64,000 nt of DNA from Tragulus kanchil (Eukaryota > Chordata > Mammalia > Artiodactyla > Tragulidae): the NCBI GenBank assembly GCA_022376925.1, contig JAIOJX010000002.1:37224501-37288500 (forward strand). The letters are read 5' to 3'. How positions within the stretch are numbered: position 1 is the first letter of the stretch; each line of letters starts with the position of its first letter. The notes beneath the pieces are model-generated. The model was not told the origin of the DNA and made no database searches. It saw only the letters and a list, made by a program, of their open reading frames with translations. Shown here piece after piece: positions 34,982 to 47,495 of the stretch. The position numbers and the translations under genes are program-made.

Positions 34982-35008
34982 CGGCGGCGGCGGCGGCGGC
35001 GGCGGCGG
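34982..35008 (+). repeat. (CGG)9 trinucleotide repeat in the PLAG1/CHCHD7 promoter
   Basis: Nine perfect CGG units (GGC x9 if framed from 34983), between GACGT and CAGCTGCAAG. A variable CCG repeat in this bidirectional promoter was reported as a candidate causal variant for bovine stature (Karim et al. 2011, Nature Genetics). Because this assembly loses bases in runs elsewhere, the unit count should be treated cautiously. Confidence 0.85.
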
Positions 35009-35048
35009 CAGCTGCAAGTTGGGCTGCAGGGGCAGCGCATACACTACA

Positions 35049-35180
35049 ATGGCTGCTGGAAAGAGGCGTAAGGAAACAATTTCCAGGCCCGCCGCGTCCA
35101 GCCCGAAATATGAGAAAAAAATTATTAGAAATTCCGCGGGCGGTGTAAAGGCGGCGGACGGGCCGGAGGGAGGATGTTAA
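35049..35180 (+). CDS. upstream open reading frame in presumed PLAG1 exon 1 (43 codons)
   Basis: The ATG at 35049 has A at -3 and G at +4, a strong start context. It opens a 43-codon frame (MAAGKRRKETISRPAASS at the start) closed by TAA at 35178-35180, nine bases before the donor. A second ATG (35174) overlaps the stop and reads through the splice junction. If the exon is PLAG1 5' UTR, this frame could limit translation of the main product. It resembles no protein I know; peptide production is inference. Confidence 0.4.
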   Translation: MAAGKRRKETISRPAASSPKYEKKIIRNSAGGVKAADGPEGGC

Positions 35181-35189
35181 AGCCCCGCG

Positions 35190-35989
35190 GTGAGTTCTCC
35201 CGGGGTCCGGGGCGGCGGAGAGGCGTTTAGCGGGAGAAATATCAGGGTTATTTAAATTATGGGACTCGCCGAGGGGGCAGAGGAGCCGCGGCGGCAGCAG
35301 GAGGAGGAAAAGTTTGTGCTACTCTCAGCCCCTGCTCAGGACCCCAGAGAGGAAAATAATAATAAAAAATAAAATAAAATAATTCCGCGGGGGTGCGAGG
35401 ACTCCCGAAGGCGCTTCTGACAGGGCAGGGGGCGATGCGGCTGGAGACCCGAAGGTGAGGTCGGTGGGAAAAAAAAAAAACCCTTTATTCAGGGTCTGGA
35501 AAGTTTGAAAAGTTTTCCTCCTCCTCCTCCTCCTCCTCTCTGGTGCTGCGAATATTGTGACAGCGGCAGCGGCAGCAGCGAGAGCGGAAGACATTAGAGA
35601 CCCGAAAAATAAGGGAAAAATTAATATAAATTCAGTTTTGAGAGTAAACTCTCCGCATTTTCTACCAAAACATCCCGGGGGAAGGTCGCTCCCCCACGGG
35701 CCTGGCGGAAACCCGCAGTCGGCAATATTTGGGGGGCACTTGGAGTGACTTGGGGGAACTTTGCCCCTTTTTCAAAAAGAGGTTTTTCTTTTTGGGAGAA
35801 ATGAATTTGTTTCTGCCCTCTCCCCAGGTGGGCGAGTCGGGGTCGGGGTGCGGGGTCTGCGGGGCGGTGGGAGCCCCGGGTGTGGGGCTGCGGGGGGAGG
35901 GGGTGCTAAATGAAAGCAGCAGATCTCCGCAGACCAGGGACAGCTTGTTGTCAGTATCATAAACAACCAAAATGGAGGGAGAACTCAGG
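35190..35989 (+). other. PLAG1: start of presumed PLAG1 intron 1
   Basis: The GC-rich tail of the CpG island grades into AT-rich DNA. Contains a (CTC)n tract at about 35516-35539, an A-run near 35469-35480, a CAGCGG/CAGCAG cluster at 35561-35580 and a G-rich stretch at 35828-35905. No exon was recognised. Confidence 0.55.
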
Positions 35990-38378
35990 CATATAACCAA
36001 ATAAAAATTTTTTAAAAATCGCAAAAAAATCCCAAAAAATCCGGGATGCTCCCCCTTTTCTTGCTCAAGGTAAAAGGATGAACCGCCTTTCCCCTAAAGT
36101 CCATTTTGACTTTGCAGGGACCAAGGAGTTAATATTTATTTATTTTTTTAAAACTTTCGAAGGGCAAAAGCCTTTTATAACTCAACCGACAATGAGAAAA
36201 CGTGAAAATCCGATGCTCGAGAAGGAGGGGGAGGGAGAGGGAGGTGGTAGGGCAGAAGCTGCTAAACTTATTGGTAATGTGGGCTGATCTGAGATAAGAT
36301 AAACACTATATTCGCAATTTTATAACTCTCTTTTAATGATCGTTGCGGGTTTTTTTTTTTCCCGCCCCCCCGGTGGAAAAAAAAAAAAGTGATGCCATTT
36401 TCTTAATAGAGTTAATATGTGTGATTGGAAGAATCCACCCTTTCGGCTTTGAATTGCATTTTCGTCGCATTTATGCTTCAGGTTTTGTTGGTGGCTCCCT
36501 CCTTTCTTTAAACTAGGCTCTGCCGAGGAGGGGTAGAGAGGTGGTGGTGCCCAGAGAGGCTGGGGTGCGAGCCTGGAGCACCTTTTGGGGTGGGGTGGGA
36601 ACTTGCTGGGGTTCTCCCTTCCTGACACCGTTGGCTTCACCTGCTCATCCTCGGGAAGCACGTCCAGATGAGGTTTTCTGGTTTTCTGTATGGAAAAGGA
36701 TGGTGTCTCTTGCATCACAGGCAAGCTAATGGGAGAGCTGCTGGTGCTGGTTTCCACGTGGGATGTGGGACAGAGCAGGGCATGTTAAAGGGACAGCTTC
36801 TCTTTTCTTCTGATTTTCATCACCTACACTGAAGCCCTGCGTGAGGACCAGCAGCAGAGGTGCTGGGAGGGTGTGGCGATGGAGGAGTCTCCTCCTTCCA
36901 TGACTCAGAGGCACCCACCTTTAGCAGTGATGGAGGGAGGGGAGGGCTAGAGCAGGCTCAGCAGAAGACGGATCTTGTGTAGATCAGTTTTGTTTCCAAG
37001 CTGTTCTTTTGTGTAACAAGCCCCACCAGGAACTTTGCATGTTACATTGCTGTGCTCTGGAAGCTGATTTTGGAAGGAATGGTGGAAAAATGGAAATAGT
37101 TTAAGGTGTGTGGTGTAATGGTATAGCATTATTGAACAGTTATGAATTCTGTGCAGTGAGATCAAAGAGCTGTGTATGACACTTTTAAAAATGGTCATAT
37201 AACCAAATAAAATTTTTAAATCGCAAAAATCCCAAAAAATCCGGGATGCTCCCCCTTTTCTTGCTCAAGGTAAAAGGATGAACCGCCTTTCCCCTAAAGT
37301 CCATTTTGACTTTGCAGGGACCAAGGAGTTAATATTTATTTATTTTTTTAAAACTTTCGAAGGGCAAAAGCCTTTTATAACTCAACCGACAATGAGAAAA
37401 CGTGAAAATCCGATGCTCGAGAAGGAGGGGGAGGGAGAGGGAGGTGGTAGGGCAGAAGCTGCTAAACTTATTGGTAATGTGGGCTGATCTGAGATAAGAT
37501 AAACACTATATTCGCAATTTTATAACTCTCTTTTAATGATCGTTGCGGGTTTTTTTTTTTCCCGCCCCCCCGGTGGAAAAAAAAAAAAGTGATGCCATTT
37601 TCTTAATAGAGTTAATATGTGTGATTGGAAGAATCCACCCTTTCGGCTTTGAATTGCATTTTCGTCGCATTTATGCTTCAGGTTTTGTTGGTGGCTCCCT
37701 CCTTTCTTTAAACTAGGCTCTGCCGAGGAGGGGTAGAGAGGTGGTGGTGCCCAGAGAGGCTGGGGTGCGAGCCTGGAGCACCTTTTGGGGTGGGGTGGGA
37801 ACTTGCTGGGGTTCTCCCTTCCTGACACCGTTGGCTTCACCTGCTCATCCTCGGGAAGCACGTCCAGATGAGGTTTTCTGGTTTTCTGTATGGAAAAGGA
37901 TGGTGTCTCTTGCATCACAGGCAAGCTAATGGGAGAGCTGCTGGTGCTGGTTTCCACGTGGGATGTGGGACAGAGCAGGGCATGTTAAAGGGACAGCTTC
38001 TCTTTTCTTCTGATTTTCATCACCTACACTGAAGCCCTGCGTGAGGACCAGCAGCAGAGGTGCTGGGAGGGTGTGGCGATGGAGGAGTCTCCTCCTTCCA
38101 TGACTCAGAGGCACCCACCTTTAGCAGTGATGGAGGGAGGGGAGGGCTAGAGCAGGCTCAGCAGAAGACGGATCTTGTGTAGATCAGTTTTGTTTCCAAG
38201 CTGTTCTTTTGTGTAACAAGCCCCACCAGGAACTTTGCATGTTACATTGCTGTGCTCTGGAAGCTGATTTTGGAAGGAATGGTGGAAAAATGGAAATAGT
38301 TTAAGGTGTGTGGTGTAATGGTATAGCATTATTGAACAGTTATGAATTCTGTGCAGTGAGATCAAAGAGCTGTGTATG
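35990..38378. repeat. tandem duplication D9 (probable artefact), period 1200-1206
   Basis: 35990-37178 recurs at 37196-38378. Copy 2 has lost six bases from A/T runs in its first 35 bases and is then essentially identical, even through the T-run/C-run/A-run tract at 36349-36387. Filler 37179-37195 resembles the natural left flank. The content is intronic with no recognised repeat; the 145-codon minus frame is unsupported. Confidence 0.9.
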
Positions 38379-39516
38379 CCCATAATGCGATTTTACAGCC
38401 ATTTTGTAAAAGCTGTAAAATACCTAATATTCAATTTGGCTGAAGGTGCACTGAGGACTTCTGGTTGAAAACTGCAGACAGAGTGGTGGAGATTCTTTTA
38501 CTCTGTAAGCAGTAGGCATTTCTTTAAGGGGAAAAAAGCACATACAGCAACACCATGGAAAAGTTTACACATACCCATTTTAAAGCCCATCCTATACATG
38601 TGCTGTAACTCTGTGCCACTGAAATGAAATGGTTTTAAAGCCCTGCGACCTACCAGTTTGCCTCTTTTGAGTTGAATTTATTTGTGTGATTTCACAGGAA
38701 CTGTTTACTGATCATAAACTACTATTGACTCTAATGGCTTAGATTTTCACAGTATTTTCAAAATTGAAAATATGTAAGTTGTTTGTACTCTCGTGGAGAT
38801 GCATGTTCATCTTGAGTAGAATTTACTTGTGTTCCGTCTTCCACAGTCGTATGAAGTTTCTGGAGTTAGTTGCCTATTTTCCTTTGTTTTTGTGATTTAT
38901 AGAAATGGATTAAAATCAGGACTGGATTTTTAGACTTCTTATACTGATTTTTTCTTGCCATACTGTACAGATTATTATTTTGAAGTCTAGTGTATGCTCA
39001 TGTGTGTTGTCATCTGAACTCTTACCTGTGCCTTTCTGTAAACATCGCCATAGTAGCAGGTACATCCGTGTAGTATGGGTTTCTGATTTTGGAAGCGATT
39101 GCAGCTTTCTAAGAACTCATTAAAATAAAAAAAAATTAATCCTGTGAACCACTGTTAAATCAGAATTGATTGGAAAGTGATTTAACTGTCAGTGGAGAAA
39201 AGAACTGCCCCCCCAAATCTTTCCAGAGGTTTCAGGATGCTATTGATACTTATAAAACCTTTGAAATTTATCTTACATTTTCATTGTAGTTTGGCTCGAA
39301 ACAGCTACATTGACTATATAAGTAGTCAGAATTCAGCTATACATTTCAAATAAGTGAGACTTTTAGATCATGAATAGGTGCCACCTTGATAGATTAGATA
39401 CAAGTTATCAGTACATTCAGTTTCTGTAAAAGTGAAAGAAAAGTATTTCTTCCGGTGATATGAGACCATGAAGTCATTCAGGTTGCTTGGACATTTCACA
39501 TTATGGTTAGTTTATT
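38379..39516 (+). other. presumed PLAG1 intron, nothing recognised
   Basis: AT-rich, stop-dense DNA without clear repeats. Confidence 0.5.
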
Positions 39517-41935
39517 GTCATCCTAAATAAAAGTGCTGGTATTGTGATTTTTTTTCCCCTGTCTCACAAAGGGTGGTATGAAACTCTCTTCATGTTTGGG
39601 TTTTACACACCTAGCTGCTTATCTGAATCAGAAAGTACACTCTGAGCACCCAAGTATAAAACCTGTAATTCCTTGGAGAGTCTCAGTTAGCTAGGGCATA
39701 GCATAATTACTAATTTGAATTGATTGTACTGAGTTTTTGTAATGCCTAAGAAATACAACCTGTTGAACATCCTTTTTCTTAAGCTAGTTTTAAATTGTAC
39801 CAATTAACAGAAATAAGTTAAGGCTGTTGTGTACTCAAAATCTTTATTTCAGGTAGAATTAGAGGAACCTCATAGATGGAGATGCTTATTTGAAATTTAT
39901 ATGCCTTATTTTGCTATTTGACATTCTATATGGAATTTAACTGCTGTGGGAGATGATTTATAAATGTGGGCTAATTCAGATAAAATTCAACATCTGCATA
40001 TTTATTATAATCTAAATGTTTTAATAAACAGACATCTTACAGCTAAATAAATCAGTGAATATGTTTTTATCAATATGTTTGCAAAGTTATAAGGATACTC
40101 TTGGTGTTTTAAAATCATACAAAGGTGTTCTTTTTCTTCCTTTGTTTTAAACATAATCCTGGTTGTCACTATATACATTTTGGTTTAATATTCTGGAAAT
40201 TTTCCTTTCTAAGGATTAAATTGTTATTTTCTGAATGAAATATAAGGCTCCTGTCTTTGAGATTTGAAAAGCCTGAGAACTAAAACATGTATCTAGAGCT
40301 ATCTTTGAAGTTTTGTTTTGATAATCATTTGCCCCTTGAGCTGTGTAATCAAAATATTGGTTCCTTCCAGGAATGTTTTAATGTTTTTTATTTAGAATCT
40401 TGTTCTTTGGAAAAATAATATATATGAGAAGTTACCTGTTACACACATGTATACACACAGAGACACACACCCAGGGGAAAAGTTTTATTCTAATTTTACT
40501 TACACAACCTGGAAAAATTGGTCTTTTTGATGTGTTTCCAAATGGATAGGAGATAAATCAAAATTTTTTCCTCTTTATATTGCTAACATCTTAGATTCTT
40601 TAGTTATTTGAGCAAGGGGAGAGTTACAGAAGAAGACAACAACTGAATGTATTCCACAAAACCCAGGATAGTGATTGTGTTTAAGGTAAAAGGGCTAAAA
40701 ATTGCACCCTGAGCCATCCTTTAGGGAGTCATCCTAAATAAAAGTGCTGGTATTGTGATTTTTTTTCCCCTGTCTCACAAAGGGTGGTATGAAACTCTCT
40801 TCATGTTTGGGTTTTACACACCTAGCTGCTTATCTGAATCAGAAAGTACACTCTGAGCACCCAAGTATAAAACCTGTAATTCCTTGGAGAGTCTCAGTTA
40901 GCTAGGGCATAGCATAATTACTAATTTGAATTGATTGTACTGAGTTTTTGTAATGCCTAAGAAATACAACCTGTTGAACATCCTTTTTCTTAAGCTAGTT
41001 TTAAATTGTACCAATTAACAGAAATAAGTTAAGGCTGTTGTGTACTCAAAATCTTTATTTCAGGTAGAATTAGAGGAACCTCATAGATGGAGATGCTTAT
41101 TTGAAATTTATATGCCTTATTTTGCTATTTGACATTCTATATGGAATTTAACTGCTGTGGGAGATGATTTATAAATGTGGGCTAATTCAGATAAAATTCA
41201 ACATCTGCATATTTATTATAATCTAAATGTTTTAATAAACAGACATCTTACAGCTAAATAAATCAGTGAATATGTTTTTATCAATATGTTTGCAAAGTTA
41301 TAAGGATACTCTTGGTGTTTTAAAATCATACAAAGGTGTTCTTTTTCTTCCTTTGTTTTAAACATAATCCTGGTTGTCACTATATACATTTTGGTTTAAT
41401 ATTCTGGAAATTTTCCTTTCTAAGGATTAAATTGTTATTTTCTGAATGAAATATAAGGCTCCTGTCTTTGAGATTTGAAAAGCCTGAGAACTAAAACATG
41501 TATCTAGAGCTATCTTTGAAGTTTTGTTTTGATAATCATTTGCCCCTTGAGCTGTGTAATCAAAATATTGGTTCCTTCCAGGAATGTTTTAATGTTTTTT
41601 ATTTAGAATCTTGTTCTTTGGAAAAATAATATATATGAGAAGTTACCTGTTACACACATGTATACACACAGAGACACACACCCAGGGGAAAAGTTTTATT
41701 CTAATTTTACTTACACAACCTGGAAAAATTGGTCTTTTTGATGTGTTTCCAAATGGATAGGAGATAAATCAAAATTTTTTCCTCTTTATATTGCTAACAT
41801 CTTAGATTCTTTAGTTATTTGAGCAAGGGGAGAGTTACAGAAGAAGACAACAACTGAATGTATTCCACAAAACCCAGGATAGTGATTGTGTTTAAGGTAA
41901 AAGGGCTAAAAATTGCACCCTGAGCCATCCTTTAG
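39517..41935. repeat. tandem duplication D10 (probable artefact), period 1211
   Basis: 39517-40724 recurs at 40728-41935 with no visible differences apart from a three-base join (GGA at 40725-40727). AT-rich intron sequence without recognised elements. Its last part is also copied a third time by D11. Confidence 0.9.
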
Positions 41936-43654
41936 ATGTTTTAAAACCTGATAAACACCTTATCTGAAACATCAAATACTTTGAAAATAGACCCTGCAGA
42001 GGAACAAAAATGGACCCTTAATTTTTTAAATTTTAACAGGAATTCATGTAGGTAGCATATTTAACCAATTAATAATTGTTTAGGTAGCCTTGGAAAAGTG
42101 TTTACAAATAAGTTAAATGTGAGGGCAGGGTACAGTAGATTGATGAACTGAAAACTGACTATGATTTTAGAATTCATGCAGGGGAATTCTTTCCCCTTTT
42201 ACAGTCAGACCACTTTGCAAGTAACTACTTTTTACTTTTGTGTGTATTTCAGTAACTAATTTTCTCTTTTTTTTGAAAAGTCTGAACCTGACATCCACTG
42301 TGTTACATTTCATTTGTGACAGGGCAACCTTTATATCTCAGTAGCAAATTTAAATTTGCATTTAATTTGAGAAATTAAGTGCAAATTTTTAGATCATAGC
42401 ATTTTGTGGAAGTACTGGGGTGGAGTGATTAACATTTGAAGTGATGAGAAATATACATGTGTGAAAGCCTAGTAGATACGATTGCAGAGCCATAATTTGA
42501 TGGTTGGTTTTAAATCACCTGGCCTACTGCCCAGTGGCTTGCATTCTCCTCTGGGTGTCCACCTGTAAAAGCCTGAGACTAAAACATGTATCTAGAGCTA
42601 TCTTTGAAGTTTTGTTTTGATAATCATTTGCCCCTTGAGCTGTGTAATCAAAATATTGGTTCCTTCCAGGAATGTTTTAATGTTTTTTATTTAGAATCTT
42701 GTTCTTTGGAAAAATAATATATATGAGAAGTTACCTGTTACACACATGTATACACACAGAGACACACACCCAGGGGAAAAGTTTTATTCTAATTTTACTT
42801 ACACAACCTGGAAAAATTGGTCTTTTTGATGTGTTTCCAAATGGATAGGAGATAAATCAAAATTTTTTCCTCTTTATATTGCTAACATCTTAGATTCTTT
42901 AGTTATTTGAGCAAGGGGAGAGTTACAGAAGAAGACAACAACTGAATGTATTCCACAAAACCCAGGATAGTGATTGTGTTTAAGGTAAAAGGGCTAAAAA
43001 TTGCACCCTGAGCCATCCTTTAGATGTTTTAAAACCTGATAAACACCTTATCTGAAACATCAAATACTTTGAAAATAGACCCTGCAGAGGAACAAAAATG
43101 GACCCTTAATTTTTTAAATTTTAACAGGAATTCATGTAGGTAGCATATTTAACCAATTAATAATTGTTTAGGTAGCCTTGGAAAAGTGTTTACAAATAAG
43201 TTAAATGTGAGGGCAGGGTACAGTAGATTGATGAACTGAAAACTGACTATGATTTTAGAATTCATGCAGGGGAATTCTTTCCCCTTTTACAGTCAGACCA
43301 CTTTGCAAGTAACTACTTTTTACTTTTGTGTGTATTTCAGTAACTAATTTTCTCTTTTTTTTGAAAAGTCTGAACCTGACATCCACTGTGTTACATTTCA
43401 TTTGTGACAGGGCAACCTTTATATCTCAGTAGCAAATTTAAATTTGCATTTAATTTGAGAAATTAAGTGCAAATTTTTAGATCATAGCATTTTGTGGAAG
43501 TACTGGGGTGGAGTGATTAACATTTGAAGTGATGAGAAATATACATGTGTGAAAGCCTAGTAGATACGATTGCAGAGCCATAATTTGATGGTTGGTTTTA
43601 AATCACCTGGCCTACTGCCCAGTGGCTTGCATTCTCCTCTGGGTGTCCACCTGT
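41478..43654. repeat. tandem duplication D11 (probable artefact), period about 1088
   Basis: 41478-42566 recurs at 42567-43654, with one A lost at the start of copy 2 (CTGAGAACTA versus CTGAGACTA). It overlaps D10, so 40267-40724, 41478-41935 and 42567-43023 are three copies of one segment. Confidence 0.9.
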
Positions 43655-44023
43655 CTCCGCTGCCTCTTCCAGGGTGGTACTGACGAGGAGATGGTCATGA
43701 GGAACTGCCAAGGTGCTTTTGTATTTTTGCTTTCTGATTTTGTGTAGGTGCTAGTGTTTGTTGTTCAAGTGTTAAGGTTTTTGCTCTCTCTCCCTTTTTT
43801 TGTTTTTTGATGCTTATCAAAAAACAGAATTAACTGTAGAAAACAAATACTATGTCATTTTTAAAAAGTGATGTGATGTGTGTGATACTGCATTAAAGTT
43901 GTTAGTATTTAAAAGTATCTGGATGTCTTGTAAACAGAGTTACTGCAGGATCATGGTATTAAAACTAACCACAGTGTGTAGGGGGAGTTTGAGATGGCAA
44001 CCCAAGACATGGGTATGCCTGTG
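43655..44023 (+). other. presumed PLAG1 intron, nothing recognised
   Basis: Mixed-composition intron with T-runs near 43793-43810. No supported feature. Confidence 0.45.
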
Positions 44024-46259
44024 GAGAATGAATGAATTTAGGCAGTTATGTCCTAGGTGAATAGGAGGAGCAATTTGTTTGAAATGTTCCCCTGTGGTTA
44101 TTTTTTTAAGTGAAAACTTTTTCTAATCTAAATACATAGAAAACCTAGAAATATGACGATGTTGGAAAGCAAAAATATTCTTTTTTTATTTTTATTTTGA
44201 AAGTTTTAAGGAAGGAAAAGTGTATTACAGGAACCTAAGAATGAACTAAAATGTCCAAAATTAATGAGGAAAGACCTGGGTAGATGAGGATATCAGGTTT
44301 AATCATGGTAAATTTAAAATTGGACTTTTGTGAATAAAGAATAACTAATTAAAAGGCAAATAATAGTAAATTTACTTCCCTAAAATGAGAGTGGTGATTG
44401 GAAGAATCTGTAAGAGAGTATTTTTAATACAAATTGCTGGTTTATGGTAACCTTTTAAAAATAAATTCCCCCCACATTTTTCTTCCATATCTTTAGACTT
44501 GTATTAAAGTAAATTACACTTTTCAGAAGAATGTGTGGTGCTTGTTTGGTATTCTTTATTTTTAAATAAGGAAAAATGATTTTTTTGTTATTTTTTAAAA
44601 GATTAAAGATGATTTCAAATGTGTGCCTAAGTGAAATGTTCCCAAAAAAATCTTAGAAATAGTTGAAAATTATTTTCTTAATACTTCATCAGAAACTTTA
44701 TAACTTCCTTCTAAGTTAATGAAATACATTTTAAAACCTTTGTCTAAGAACAGTGTACTTGGACTTTCTTAGGACAATTTAAATCATTTCTTACAAAACC
44801 AGTAACATTTAAAAAACTTCTCCCAAGGTAAAGATAAGAGCCTTCACAAACTTTTTAACTTCTGAAATGTTTCTAGGGGTAGGCTGACAATTAAAGAAGT
44901 CTTCTTCCACATTTACTAATTGGCAGTTGATTTTCTGAAGGAGAATCTAGACCTACTGCAGTATTGTGTTCTAGAGTGGAATTTCCCTTTACTTTTAGAA
45001 AATATCTTGAGGGTCAAGGAGGCATCTTTTCTTCAAGGATCTCAACAGACAGGGTCACCTGCCATGGCAGAGTCTCGAGCCTCTACCTTTTTTTTGAGAC
45101 TCGGAGACTTATTTTGGGCTAATAGGAGGACTGAAAATTTTCAATTGGGGTTTGAAAACGGGTTCCGAGAATGAATGAATTTAGGCAGTTATGTCCTAGG
45201 TGAATAGGAGGAGCAATTTGTTTGAAATGTTCCCCTGTGGTTATTTTAAGTGAAAACTTTTTCTAATCTAAATACATAGAAAACCTAGAAATATGACGAT
45301 GTTGGAAAGCAAAAATATTCTTTTTTTATTTTTATTTTGAAAGTTTTAAGGAAGGAAAAGTGTATTACAGGAACCTAAGAATGAACTAAAATGTCCAAAA
45401 TTAATGAGGAAAGACCTGGGTAGATGAGGATATCAGGTTTAATCATGGTAAATTTAAAATTGGACTTTTGTGAATAAAGAATAACTAATTAAAAGGCAAA
45501 TAATAGTAAATTTACTTCCCTAAAATGAGAGTGGTGATTGGAAGAATCTGTAAGAGAGTATTTTTAATACAAATTGCTGGTTTATGGTAACCTTTTAAAA
45601 ATAAATTCCCCCCACATTTTTCTTCCATATCTTTAGACTTGTATTAAAGTAAATTACACTTTTCAGAAGAATGTGTGTGCTTGTTTGGTATTCTTTATTT
45701 TTAAATAAGGAAAAATGATTTTTTTGTTATTTTTTAAAAGATTAAAGATGATTTCAAATGTGTGCCTAAGTGAAATGTTCCCAAAAAAATCTTAGAAATA
45801 GTTGAAAATTATTTTCTTAATACTTCATCAGAAACTTTATAACTTCCTTCTAAGTTAATGAAATACATTTTAAAACCTTTGTCTAAGAACAGTGTACTTG
45901 GACTTTTTTAGGACAATTTAAATCATTTCTTACAAAACCAGTAACATTTAAAAAACTTCTCCCAAGGTAAAGATAAGAGCCTTCACAAACTTTTTAACTT
46001 CTGAAATGTTTCTAGGGGTAGGCTGACAATTAAAGAAGTCTTCTTCCACATTTACTAATTGGCAGTTGATTTTCTGAAGGAGAATCTAGACCTACTGCAG
46101 TATTGTGTTCTAGAGTGGAATTTCCCTTTACTTTTAGAAAATATCTTGAGGGTCAAGGAGGCATCTTTTCTTCAAGGATCTCAACAGACAGGGTCACCTG
46201 CCATGGCAGAGTCTCGAGCCTCTACCTTTTTTTTGAGACTCGGAGACTTATTTTGGGCT
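44024..46259. repeat. tandem duplication D12 (probable artefact), period about 1139
   Basis: 44024-45119 recurs at 45167-46259. Differences are three T lost from a T-run at the start of copy 2, one G lost (GTGTGGTGC versus GTGTGTGC), and one C/T substitution (GGACTTTCTTAGG versus GGACTTTTTTAGG). A 47-base scrambled filler lies at 45120-45166. Confidence 0.9.
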
Positions 46260-47327
46260 TTGAGATATTACATACGTGAATTATGGTCTAAGCCAGTGTT
46301 GGAACTGCACGTGTGTTGATGGATTATTTACAGTATCCTGCCTTTTAATTTCTGAATATGGAAATGTAAATTGTTAGATGAAATACTACAATCGAAGGGC
46401 TGCCCTCTGACTTTTTAAGAAATTCTATCTTTTTAACCAATCGTGTGGCATGAGAGCCTCGAGTTTTGAGATTCATTTTCTGAGATTGTTAAACTACAAG
46501 TCAGAGAATGAGAAATTTAGTCCCTTTGACTAATAGGCAAAATTAGAAAAATGTTTAATCAATTTTCTTCCACTTGAAGATATTTTACTAAAAGATTGAC
46601 TGACTTGTACTTGATCAGAAGAATGTTAAGGAATTGAACGTGAAATTTCAGATGTGCAGGTTCAAAACAGCACCAGTTGAATTTTAGACTAGTAGATTTT
46701 CTCAATAACTTGATTTTATTTTCTTGTATTGTCTTACTGCTGGAATTACATACAGCCCACATCACTTTCCATCATACTCTAAAAAAGTCACAGTAATAGG
46801 TTTTATTTTCATCAACTTTAGGCACTGAAATGAAAATACTGTTTTGCATAAGGGTACATTACCTTTTTAAAGCTACTTTATGTATTTCCTAAATATAATT
46901 TCTTTATTCCATTCCAAGAAGGAGAAATTAGCTCCTTTACTTTAAAACTACATTTGCTCTAAATTGGCACATTATGGGAGAATTGCTCTTGGTGTATTTG
47001 GATAAGATCTATTATAACCTTAAAAATAAGTGTTAATATGATCGTCATATCTGATGATAAGCTACATCTCAAACATAAATTTGCTTTCCTCCCTGCACTT
47101 CTAAAATTATTTTCTGACTAAAACTGAGAAAATATTTCTCATGTCTTTTTCTAATTTGTTATTGTCTGAAGCAATTTAATTGGGTAAGTTTTCAATTTCG
47201 ATTATATTTCTCTTCTGATATTAATCAAATTTCACCTAAGCTTATTGTCCACATGCACAGTGTCTCAGCAGTAAGATAGAATTAGACATACAATAAAAGA
47301 TTAACTGTACCAAGAGGGGTGGAAGCA
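46260..47327 (+). other. presumed PLAG1 intron, nothing recognised
   Basis: AT-rich and stop-dense; no clear repeat. Confidence 0.5.
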
Positions 47328-47342
47328 GCCCTGGTACTTCTT

Positions 47343-47480
47343 TTTTATTTATTTATTTTGCTTTTTACTTTTACAGAGTTTTGTTGTTCACAGATATGTA
47401 TAATCCTAGATTAGTCATATTTATATCCCTGACTGCCTACCTCCTCCACCCCCCTCCCAATCACCCCCATCCCACCCTTT
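47343..47480 (-). mobile_element. short LINE-1 3' end with 15-bp target-site duplication
   Basis: The 15-mer GCCCTGGTACTTCTT stands at 47328-47342 and 47481-47495. Between them is a T-rich tail and a sequence similar to 1060-1170 (ACAGAGTTTTGTTGTTCACA, CTAGATTAGTCATATTTATA), the same element end seen at the left of the window. A 138-bp, severely 5'-truncated, fairly young insertion on the minus strand. Confidence 0.75.
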
Positions 47481-47495
47481 GCCCTGGTACTTCTT

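Larger units (their letters stand above)
34982..35189 (+). other. PLAG1: presumed PLAG1 non-coding exon 1
   Basis: The 3' border is a consensus donor (CCCCGCG followed by GTGAGT at 35190-35195). The 5' border is approximate. Identity rests on position: the divergent partner of CHCHD7 in mammals is PLAG1, a C2H2 zinc-finger transcription factor whose start codon lies in a later exon. No PLAG1 coding sequence occurs in the remaining 28.8 kb of the window, consistent with a long first intron. Confidence 0.6.
33880..35260. promoter_or_regulatory. CpG island spanning CHCHD7 and PLAG1 5' ends
   Basis: Very GC-rich with dense CpG throughout, strongest at 34.3-35.0 kb, in otherwise AT-rich surroundings. 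It covers the candidate CHCHD7 first exon and the presumed PLAG1 first exon, as expected for a constitutive bidirectional promoter. Long frames here (360 codons on plus, 265 on minus) are an effect of stop-codon scarcity in GC-rich DNA. Confidence 0.85.
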
